Virus record (IMG/VR): IMGVR_UViG_3300036761_001186
Span: 1-37,596 of that record
DNA: 37,596 nt
Origin: a virus
Strand: one strand, 5' to 3'
Under the pieces are notes generated by a model. It was not told the DNA's origin. It saw only the letters and a list, made by a program, of their open reading frames with translations, and made no database searches. Made by a program: the position numbers and the translations under genes. The number at the start of each line of letters is the position of its first letter. The stretch's first letter is position 1. Of this stretch, positions 31,658 through 36,929 are shown piece after piece.

Positions 31658-31906
31658 ATGGCTGAATCAATCATTGCAGAGGCCCTCAAGAAAGCGGGCG
31701 GCATCGGAGCGGTTGCTAAGGCGCTCGACATGAGCGAAGAGGGCGTTCGACTTTGGCGCGCTCGTGACAACGTGCCGGCGAATAACGTGTTGTGGCTGTC
31801 CGAGCGTACAGACTGGGCGTTCACACCGCATCAACTTGCCCCCGAGCTGTATCCACATCCGGATGACGGATTGCCGCCGGAACACAGAGCGGAACAGGTT
31901 GCGTAA
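31658..31906 (+). CDS. Cro-like regulator (YdaS-type HTH)
   Basis: 82 residues. The N-terminus IIAEALKKAGGIGAVAKALD, MSEEGVRLWRARDNVPANNV, then ERTDWAFTPHQLAPELYPHP is the pattern of Cro/YdaS-type DNA-binding proteins (a short HTH followed by TPHxLRP.LYP). It is divergent from the repressor, with operators in between. It is expected to turn off the repressor and early promoters in lytic growth. No ribosome site precedes the ATG. Confidence 0.8.
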   Translation: MAESIIAEALKKAGGIGAVAKALDMSEEGVRLWRARDNVPANNVLWLSERTDWAFTPHQLAPELYPHPDDGLPPEHRAEQVA

Positions 31907-31909
31907 TCC

Positions 31910-32149
31910 ATGACCGATGACGGCAAGCGGTTGCAAACGGTATCGGTCAAGGTGACTGATCGGATGAGGCTCGACATTGCAAATCTCGCGGCGGTGAAGG
32001 GAAAAACGGAGTCGGACTACATCTACGGGTACCTCCGGCTCTTGCTCTACGGCGAAGTTACACGCATTGAGCACCTCGCTGCGAAGGTTATGTCAGGCGA
32101 TGGGGTAAACCTCGCGCCGGCGTCGACGTTGGAATGGGGCGAGAAATGA
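31910..32149 (+). CDS. Small DNA-binding-like protein, possible ribbon-helix-helix, 79 aa
   Basis: Starts 3 nt after the Cro-like stop. Residues about 10-45 (LQTVSVKVTDRMRLDIANLA, VKGKTESDYIYGYL) show a beta strand followed by two helices, as in ribbon-helix-helix proteins. In phages, the gene after cro is often a CII-like or similar regulator; function here is inferred from place. The stop overlaps the next start (ATGA). Confidence 0.55.
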   Translation: MTDDGKRLQTVSVKVTDRMRLDIANLAAVKGKTESDYIYGYLRLLLYGEVTRIEHLAAKVMSGDGVNLAPASTLEWGEK

Positions 32150-32361
32150 CGGCCGACCTCTGCGGGGGCACGGGTGATGAGCGGCAACGATCGTTGGCCG
32201 CGCTGCGCATCCCGGTGCTCACCGATGAACTCCTGGCGCCCTATCGCCAGCGCGCGCGGCGGTGCGGGATTTTCATCATCGCGCAACAGATGCGTCGCAA
32301 AGGCTTCCCGCTCGAGCTGGCCGTCGAGGCCCTGGCGCGGAAGGAGACGGCCCGTGTTTGA
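32146..32361 (+). CDS. Hypothetical early phage protein, 71 aa
   Basis: ATG 32146 overlaps the previous stop and has GGGGCGAG before it; an in-frame ATG at 32134 is possible. The product is helical (RQRSLAALRIPVLTDELLAP, IIAQQMRRKGFPLELAVEAL) and contains no diagnostic motif. Its end overlaps the HNH gene start. Confidence 0.55.
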   Translation: MTADLCGGTGDERQRSLAALRIPVLTDELLAPYRQRARRCGIFIIAQQMRRKGFPLELAVEALARKETARV

Positions 32362-32821
32362 AGAAGGGGGCGCGGTGGGGGACTTCCGGCTCTGCGGCTT
32401 GCGCCGCGTTCTTTTTGCCGAACGATTCGCAATGCGACGCGAGATGCATGGCCCGAACGATTGCTGGCCTTGGATTGGGGCCGCTGACGCGCTTGGTCGC
32501 GGAAGGATGCAAATCGCGGGCAAAAAGAAATTGGCTAGCCACGTCGCGTGGTTTCTCGCGACCGGGTCGTGGCCGGGAAAATTAATCTGTCATAGATGCG
32601 ACAACCCTTCATGCCTCAATCCGGCCCATCTATTTGAGGGCACGCAGTTCGACAACATGCGCGACTGCTCGCAAAAAGGGCGGCATTGGCAGAAGCGCAA
32701 AACTCATTGCGCGAGAGGGCATCGGTTCACCGAGGCCAATACTCGGCGCTACCACTACAGGCATTCCGCATTTCGTATTTGCCGAGATTGCGAGCGGGAG
32801 CGGTCATGTTTGACGATATAA
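32354..32821 (+). CDS. HNH endonuclease (homing-type)
   Basis: GTG 32354 follows AAGGAGA and overlaps the upstream stop, giving 155 residues; the frame extends to 32174 but overlaps the previous gene. DCWPWIGAADALGRGRMQIA, ASHVAWFLATGSWPG, ICHRCDNPSCLNPAHLFEGT and QFDNMRDCSQKGR are the motifs of phage HNH endonucleases, with the zinc-bound beta-beta-alpha site in ICHRCDNPSCLNPAHL. A Cys/His-rich C-terminus (HCARGHRFTEANTRRYHYRH) resembles the DNA-binding end of these enzymes. It is a selfish homing element or a phage nuclease. Confidence 0.85.
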   Translation: MFEEGGAVGDFRLCGLRRVLFAERFAMRREMHGPNDCWPWIGAADALGRGRMQIAGKKKLASHVAWFLATGSWPGKLICHRCDNPSCLNPAHLFEGTQFDNMRDCSQKGRHWQKRKTHCARGHRFTEANTRRYHYRHSAFRICRDCERERSCLTI

Positions 32822-32988
32822 CGACGATCAACGGATGGATGGCGCGTCCCGGCCCGATCAACCTGCGCCGCGTAGCGCGACCGGAGTGGCGTCGAGATCT
32901 CCGCGCAGCCGAAGGAATCATCAACGCGATCGTGATCAGCGTCGCGGTCGTCGCGTGGTGCTACGTGCTCGTGTGGTGGCTGTGGTGA
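32806..32988 (+). CDS. Small single-span membrane protein, 60 aa
   Basis: ATG 32806 with GGGAG lies 16 nt inside the HNH gene's 3' end. The 60-residue product has a soluble N-terminus (FDDITTINGWMARPGPINLR) and a C-terminal membrane helix (AIVISVAVVAWCYVLVWWLW). Its stop overlaps the next ATG (TGATG). Small early membrane proteins of this kind are often superinfection-exclusion or host-takeover factors, but there is no direct evidence here. Confidence 0.55.
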   Translation: MFDDITTINGWMARPGPINLRRVARPEWRRDLRAAEGIINAIVISVAVVAWCYVLVWWLW

Positions 32989-33332
32989 TGCCGATCCGTC
33001 CAGAGAATCGGGGGCGCTACCCGAAGGACTGGCGGGCAATATCGACAGCCATTCGCGTGCGAGCCGGGTATCGCTGCGAGTGCGCGGGCGAGTGCGGGCG
33101 CGGTACGCACGCAGGACGGTGCCCAAACGTGCATGGCGAGCCGGCCTACGGTAGCGGCTCGTGCGTCGTGCTGACAACCGCGCACCTCGACCACACACCG
33201 GAGAATTGCGAGGCGGAAAACCTGCGCAGCATGTGTCAGGGGTGCCACCTCCATTACGACCGCGAGCATCACGCACAAACGGCCTACGCCACGCGCAAGG
33301 CTGCCGCGCGGACGCCGGACATGTTCGCATGA
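32988..33332 (+). CDS. HNH endonuclease-like protein, 114 aa
   Basis: 114 residues; the ATG overlaps the upstream stop by one base. Cys pairs (RCECAGECGRG) and the core LTTAHLDHTPENCEAENLRS, MCQGCHLHYDREHH match compact HNH nucleases with a zinc site (AHLDH, then C..CH..YD). Its position in the early operon differs from the terminase-adjacent HNH of many phages. The stop overlaps the next start (ATGA). Confidence 0.8.
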   Translation: MPIRPENRGRYPKDWRAISTAIRVRAGYRCECAGECGRGTHAGRCPNVHGEPAYGSGSCVVLTTAHLDHTPENCEAENLRSMCQGCHLHYDREHHAQTAYATRKAAARTPDMFA

Positions 33333-33523
33333 ACACCTCACCCGCGCCAACTACAGCGGAGCGCCTCGCCCGTCTCACCAACGGCGAGCTGGCCGTCAAG
33401 CTCTCCCTCACGCGCGCCGCGTTCCTCCACGGGATCACGCAGTACCAGCGCGAGCGCGCGATGCGCGAGATCAACGATATCAACGCCGAGTACGCTCGGC
33501 GCGGAGAGGCGGTACCGGCATGA
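33329..33523 (+). CDS. Small helical early protein, 64 aa
   Basis: ATG 33329 and the stop at 33523 both overlap neighbouring genes (ATGA each). The product is helical (AERLARLTNGELAVKLSLTR, QYQRERAMREINDINAEYAR), without recognisable motif. The double coupling supports real translation. Confidence 0.55.
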   Translation: MNTSPAPTTAERLARLTNGELAVKLSLTRAAFLHGITQYQRERAMREINDINAEYARRGEAVPA

Positions 33524-34011
33524 ACAACGATTCCATCTACAGCATCTTGTGGGACGTGCGGGCCACATTGCACGCGATCCTCAACGTGCTCCGACCGCCG
33601 CGCCGTGTCACGCCAAACGTGACGATTTCCGGGCCCGGCATTTACGCAGTAACCATCGAAGGAGATTGCATCATGGCGACAGTTGTAAAGACCGGCGGTC
33701 CGCTCGAGATGGATGTGAGCGATTTCGTCAGCGACAAAGGCAACCCCGTCACGTCCTCGGATCCGGCGGTCTATACCTCGAGCGACGACTCTGTCGCGAC
33801 GGTGGTCAACGATCCGAACGACGCGCAGGACGGCATCATCGCGCTGACCGGCAAGGTCACGGATCCGGAGGTGGTCTGCGTCATCACCGCCACGTTCTCT
33901 CCGAAGTTCGGCCCGCCGTTCTCCGTAGTGGGTCAATTGATCGTGATCGAGGAAGTTGCGGCGAACGCGCAGGCCAAGATCACCGGCCCCGGCGTGGTCG
34001 ACGGCGCGTAA
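33520..34011 (+). CDS. Ig-like-domain phage protein with possible internal start
   Basis: 163 residues from ATG 33520. An in-frame ATG at 33673 has a much stronger ribosome site (AAGGAG at 33658-33663) and would give a 112-residue product, MATVVKTGGPLEMDVSDFVS onward, matching an Ig/BIG2-like pattern (SSDDSVATVVNDPNDAQDGI). The first 50 residues (SIYSILWDVRATLHAILNVL) look like a separate short helix plus strand unit. Either two proteins share this frame, or only the longer one is used. Ig-like domains in early genes are uncommon; surface attachment is the usual role in virions. Confidence 0.6.
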   Translation: MNNDSIYSILWDVRATLHAILNVLRPPRRVTPNVTISGPGIYAVTIEGDCIMATVVKTGGPLEMDVSDFVSDKGNPVTSSDPAVYTSSDDSVATVVNDPNDAQDGIIALTGKVTDPEVVCVITATFSPKFGPPFSVVGQLIVIEEVAANAQAKITGPGVVDGA

Positions 34012-34058
34012 CACAGGCGAGCTCCTCGGCTTTCGTCACCGGAAGCCGGGGATTCCCC

Positions 34059-34514
34059 ATGTCCAGAACTCAGTGCCTCCGCTTCGATAGCGTCGAGGAC
34101 TTCGAACGCGATCGCGCCGCGCGCCGGGAGAGATTCCAGCGCGGGCAGATCGCGGTCTGCGAGCGCGAGATCCAAGCGGCCGGCATCGAGCTGCTCAAGC
34201 ATCATCCACGCGTTGCTTGGGTCGTGCGCCAGAACACCGGCGCCGGCTACGTGCTCGACGCGCGGAAATATCACGCGCTGGTCGCTGCCGGTCACCTGTC
34301 GCCGAAGGATGCGCGGTTCATGCGCTTCGGCTTCCCGGGGGCAGGGGATGCGACTGGGCAACTCAAGGGCGGGGCCAGGCTCGAGGTGGAGTTCAAGTCT
34401 GACCGGGGTGTGGTCACCGACGACCAGCGCGCCGTGCACGAAGCTGTAAACGCGGCAGGTGGTCTCGCGATCGTGGCGCGGTCGGTCGATGAGCTCGTGC
34501 GGGGGTTGGAGTGA
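34059..34514 (+). CDS. VRR-NUC domain nuclease
   Basis: 151 residues from ATG 34059; the longer frame is a shadow. RVAWVVRQNTGAGYVL, GFPGAGDATGQLKGGARLEV, EFKSDRGVVTDDQRAVHEAV and NAAGGLAIVARSVDEL match the VRR-NUC family of PD-(D/E)xK nucleases (the D of GAGD and the ExK of VEFKS, followed by T..Q). Phage members act on DNA junctions in replication or recombination. The stop overlaps the next start (GTGA). Confidence 0.85.
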   Translation: MSRTQCLRFDSVEDFERDRAARRERFQRGQIAVCEREIQAAGIELLKHHPRVAWVVRQNTGAGYVLDARKYHALVAAGHLSPKDARFMRFGFPGAGDATGQLKGGARLEVEFKSDRGVVTDDQRAVHEAVNAAGGLAIVARSVDELVRGLE

Positions 34515-34792
34515 GCGAACTCCGCGACATCGTACTGGGGGCAATTGACGGCGGCGCGCGCGATCGCGACGCGATCATGGAAGCGACCGGCCTCGAGCAC
34601 AGGCAGGTCACGAACCTGCTGTTCAACCTTAAGGCTGCAGGGTCGATCGTCATGGACGATGACGGGTATTCGCGCACAGACGGTGCCCCCCCCGCGGCGA
34701 CGGGTGCCGATGTGAGGAGCGCCGTTGACCTTGCCGGCGCCGCTCAAGTCTTCGATTCAACTGCTGGGCCAACTCAAGAGACGCATCCATGA
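34511..34792 (+). CDS. Winged-helix-like small protein, 93 aa
   Basis: GTG 34511 is coupled to the nuclease stop. ELRDIVLGAIDGGARDRDAI, MEATGLEHRQVTNLLFNLKA, AGSIVMDDDGYSRT is the classical winged helix-turn-helix layout (helix, helix-turn-helix, beta wing). The C-terminal 30 residues are disordered. It closes the rightward operon before the oppositely oriented transposase cassette; 36 bp separate the convergent genes, with no clear terminator. Confidence 0.6.
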   Translation: MSELRDIVLGAIDGGARDRDAIMEATGLEHRQVTNLLFNLKAAGSIVMDDDGYSRTDGAPPAATGADVRSAVDLAGAAQVFDSTAGPTQETHP

Positions 34793-34828
34793 AAAACAAG
34801 GGACTTATATACATGACTCCCGCACTCC

Positions 34829-34960
34829 TTAAACATCAGCGGCTTCCAGTTTCTTCGCTCGGCGAGCGCGCTTGCGAGCGGGCTTGGATTTGGGCTTCGG
34901 TTTGTGGGCTAGAACCTTGTCCGCAATGGCGTCCAGAAACTTCGTAGGCTTCGTGTTCAT
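34829..34960 (-). CDS. Small Lys/Arg-rich protein, 43 aa
   Basis: ATG 34960 overlaps the stop of the 72-aa gene (ATGA) and TAA is at 34831-34829. It encodes a helix (KPTKFLDAIADKVLAH) followed by a strongly basic tail (KPKPKSKPARKRARRAKKLE). The composition suggests nucleic-acid binding. It is the last gene of the five-gene minus-strand cassette. Confidence 0.5.
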   Translation of the reverse strand: MNTKPTKFLDAIADKVLAHKPKPKSKPARKRARRAKKLEAADV

Positions 34961-35175
34961 GGTAACGAACGCGGCGGCATGGCAATGTCGTACATCGCCT
35001 GCCATATGGCAATGATTCGTTGCGCCTCAAAGCACGGACTGTCGGCGTGCGCTTTAGTGCCAGCGGCCACCATTGCCGGCGTTGGCGTGCGCGGCAACCG
35101 CATAAGAACTTCTACGAATACCTCACAAGCAACCTTAAATGCTTCCCTGTCTTTGTGGGCGCTCTGTGTAGTCAT
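34957..35175 (-). CDS. Small hypothetical protein coupled to the transposase gene, 72 aa
   Basis: ATG 35175 overlaps the transposase stop (ATGA); the longer frame would run into the transposase. Residues: a charged helix (AHKDREAFKVACEVFVEVLM), then RTPTPAMVAAGTKAHADSPC and AQRIIAIWQAMYDIA. The TPAMVAAG...W.AMYDIA pattern is typical of small phage proteins of unknown function. This argues that the cassette is a phage operon, not an insertion sequence. Confidence 0.6.
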   Translation of the reverse strand: MTTQSAHKDREAFKVACEVFVEVLMRLPRTPTPAMVAAGTKAHADSPCFEAQRIIAIWQAMYDIAMPPRSLP

Positions 35176-36092
35176 GCGATCAACTCCGCATAGGTGATAC
35201 GCTTGCCCGCCGCCGCCGCAATCATGCTGTCGAGCCGCGCCAGCGTCGTGCGTTTGACGTTGCCGTCGTTCAGGCGAAACGTGAATTCGTTGACATACCG
35301 GCCCAGGTGCTTTTGGCCGACATGATGGTAGACGCCGTGCAGCCCGCGCTTCATGACGGCCCAAACGCTCTCGATGCCGTTCGTCGTGACGCCAGCGCGA
35401 ACGTATTCGCCCGTCGAGTGGTTGACACTCTCGCGACCGAAGAAGAGCCCGCCAAGGCCCATGTAGGCCGCGTGCTCGTCGGTATGGAGCGTCGAGCCTA
35501 CTTCGATATGCTTGTGGATCGCCCGGTGAAGGTTGGCCGTATTAACGTCCTCGACGTGCATGGCGACGACGCGCCCGCCGCGCTCACGCATCCCGAGGAC
35601 GGCGGATTTTCCCACGGCACCACGCCCCGCTTTGAGTTTCTTGGATTCGTGCTTGTTCGCCTCTTTCCCGCCGACGTAGGTTTCGTCGCACTCGACGATC
35701 CCGCGCAGGGTTTCGAGTTCCGAACCGCACGCCTCGCGGATGCGGTGCAGGACGAACCAAGCAGACTTTTGCGTGACCCCGATTTGCTTGGACAGTTGCA
35801 TGGACGAAATGCCCTTGCGCGCCGTCATCAGCAGGTACATGGCATAGAGCCACTTGTGCAGCGGAACGTGGGACCGCTCAAACACCGTTCCGGTGCGAAC
35901 GGTGAAATCCTCTTTGCATTGGTTGCAGCGGTAGTAGCCCGCCTTGCGGACGGTGATTCGGTCGGTAAGCCCGCAAACCGGGCAGCGCGGCCCCTTCGGC
36001 CAGCGGCGCGATTCCAGGTAGACGCGTGCCGACTCCGCGTCGGGGAACATCTTGAACAGTTGGAACGTGCTGATAGTCAGATGATCGTTCAT
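35172..36092 (-). CDS. IS1595-family (ISXO2-like) transposase, apparently intact
   Basis: 306 residues from ATG 36092, overlapping the upstream stop (ATGA); the end overlaps the next start (ATGA). An N-terminal zinc ribbon is present: CPVC (37-40) and CNQC (56-59). A helical region (GISSMQLSKQIGVTQKSAWF) is followed by the DDE domain: Asp136 (VECDETYVGG), Asp205 (LHTDEHAAY) and Glu241 (TTNGIESVWAVMKRG). The order and motifs are those of IS1595/ISXO2 transposases, and all catalytic residues seem present. No terminal inverted repeats could fit between the coupled neighbours, so it is embedded as a regular phage gene. Confidence 0.85.
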   Translation of the reverse strand: MNDHLTISTFQLFKMFPDAESARVYLESRRWPKGPRCPVCGLTDRITVRKAGYYRCNQCKEDFTVRTGTVFERSHVPLHKWLYAMYLLMTARKGISSMQLSKQIGVTQKSAWFVLHRIREACGSELETLRGIVECDETYVGGKEANKHESKKLKAGRGAVGKSAVLGMRERGGRVVAMHVEDVNTANLHRAIHKHIEVGSTLHTDEHAAYMGLGGLFFGRESVNHSTGEYVRAGVTTNGIESVWAVMKRGLHGVYHHVGQKHLGRYVNEFTFRLNDGNVKRTTLARLDSMIAAAAGKRITYAELIA

Positions 36093-36307
36093 GCTTTTGG
36101 CTCCCTTGCCAGCGCCGCCGAAGCTAGCTTTATCGCGCGAATTTTCTCCGGCCCTTTTGGCCCCGACCAGCGCCGGGCTTTGAGCAGGCCGGCGTCCGAC
36201 ATAGCTTGCAGCGCGCCGACTAGATCGTGATGACTCACAACAGCGTGCATCACAAACTCTCCGTTGGACATGCTTTCGTGGTTGGGCTTTTCTTCGCTTA
36301 TCGCCAT
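36089..36307 (-). CDS. Small hypothetical protein, 72 aa
   Basis: ATG 36307 lies 10 nt inside the previous gene's end; the stop overlaps the transposase start. Residues about 15-45 (NGEFVMHAVVSHHDLVGALQ, AMSDAGLLKARRW) may form a helical, perhaps winged-helix, unit; the C-terminus is basic (PEKIRAIKLASAALAREPKA). Translational coupling to the transposase suggests that they act together, possibly as a regulator or accessory factor; not recognised. Confidence 0.5.
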   Translation of the reverse strand: MAISEEKPNHESMSNGEFVMHAVVSHHDLVGALQAMSDAGLLKARRWSGPKGPEKIRAIKLASAALAREPKA

Positions 36308-36552
36308 GTTGGCTCTGCCTTATTGACCGCATCGCGAGCGATGGCAATGGCTTCGGGGAAGCTTCTGGCAATGCGCTTCAAGGCCGCGAGCAGTTCCGGA
36401 GCGGCGGCGATGAGACGCGCATTAGCTTCTAGATCAGAGCGCTTGCCAACAGTCGCTTCCAGTTCGAGGATTGTCGATCCGTCCGTCTCGACGATTAGCG
36501 CCTTGGTTGGCCCGACGTTTGTGGCGTACTTCCATGGTCCCTTGGTGTGCAT
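36298..36552 (-). CDS. Conserved small phage protein (HTxGPW...LIAAAPELL type), 84 aa
   Basis: ATG 36552 with AGGAGA. The N-terminus HTKGPWKYATNVGPTKALIV and the end EANARLIAAAPELLAALKRI are those of a very common phage early protein family whose role is unknown. It is the first gene of the minus-strand cassette, 35 bp downstream of a predicted promoter. Its presence supports a phage origin of the cassette. Confidence 0.75.
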   Translation of the reverse strand: MHTKGPWKYATNVGPTKALIVETDGSTILELEATVGKRSDLEANARLIAAAPELLAALKRIARSFPEAIAIARDAVNKAEPTWR

Positions 36553-36586
36553 TTGGTGGTCTCCTGTTCGGTTGGCCTACAATTGA

Positions 36587-36615
36587 ATAATGCACCAACA
36601 AACCGAGGGAGTCAA
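36587..36615 (-). promoter_or_regulatory. Promoter of the transposase cassette, with operator-like site
   Basis: On the minus strand TTGACT (36615-36610), 17-bp spacer, CATTAT (36592-36587). The spacer reads CCCTCGGTTTGTTGG, 12 of 15 matches to the operator in PR, in the same position between -35 and -10. The cassette is thus probably repressed with the early operons. Confidence 0.65.
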
Positions 36616-36662
36616 GTGCCTAAACGTGAATATGGAAACTTTCCGACGAACGGTAGGGAGTC

Positions 36663-36929
36663 ATGTATATAAGTCCCAAAAACAAGATCGAAGATCTGCG
36701 TAACCATTTCTTCGCCACGCTCGAGGATCTCCGCGATGCCGACAAGCCGATGGAGATCGAGCGCGCCCAAGCCATCGCCGACGTTGCCCAGGTGATCGTC
36801 AATTCGGCCAAGGTCGAGAACGACCACATCAAACTAACGGGCTCGGCTGGCTCCGGCTTCATCGAGAAGATCGATAGCCTACCTAAGCCTGGCCAACCGC
36901 GGCTGGTCAAGGGAATGGCTCAGGCGTGA
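36663..36929 (+). CDS. Conserved phage early protein, 88 aa
   Basis: ATG 36663 with GTAGGGAG upstream. KIEDLRNHFFATLEDLRDAD, KPMEIERAQAIADVAQVIVN and SAKVENDHIKLTG form a pattern I recall from small proteins next to phage replication genes (LR..LF..LE.L.D...PM.IERA.AI..VAQ.II..AK.E). They have no assigned activity. It precedes and overlaps the DUF1376 gene (GTGA at 36926). Confidence 0.65.
   Translation: MYISPKNKIEDLRNHFFATLEDLRDADKPMEIERAQAIADVAQVIVNSAKVENDHIKLTGSAGSGFIEKIDSLPKPGQPRLVKGMAQA

Noticed and set aside
32755-34014. 419-residue minus-strand frame
   Set aside because: Antisense to a chain of five coupled plus-strand genes with recognisable HNH motifs; Arg-rich shadow.
35172-36092. 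Complete IS1595-type insertion sequence
   Set aside because: Start and stop overlap neighbouring phage genes, and no terminal inverted repeats or target duplications were seen.
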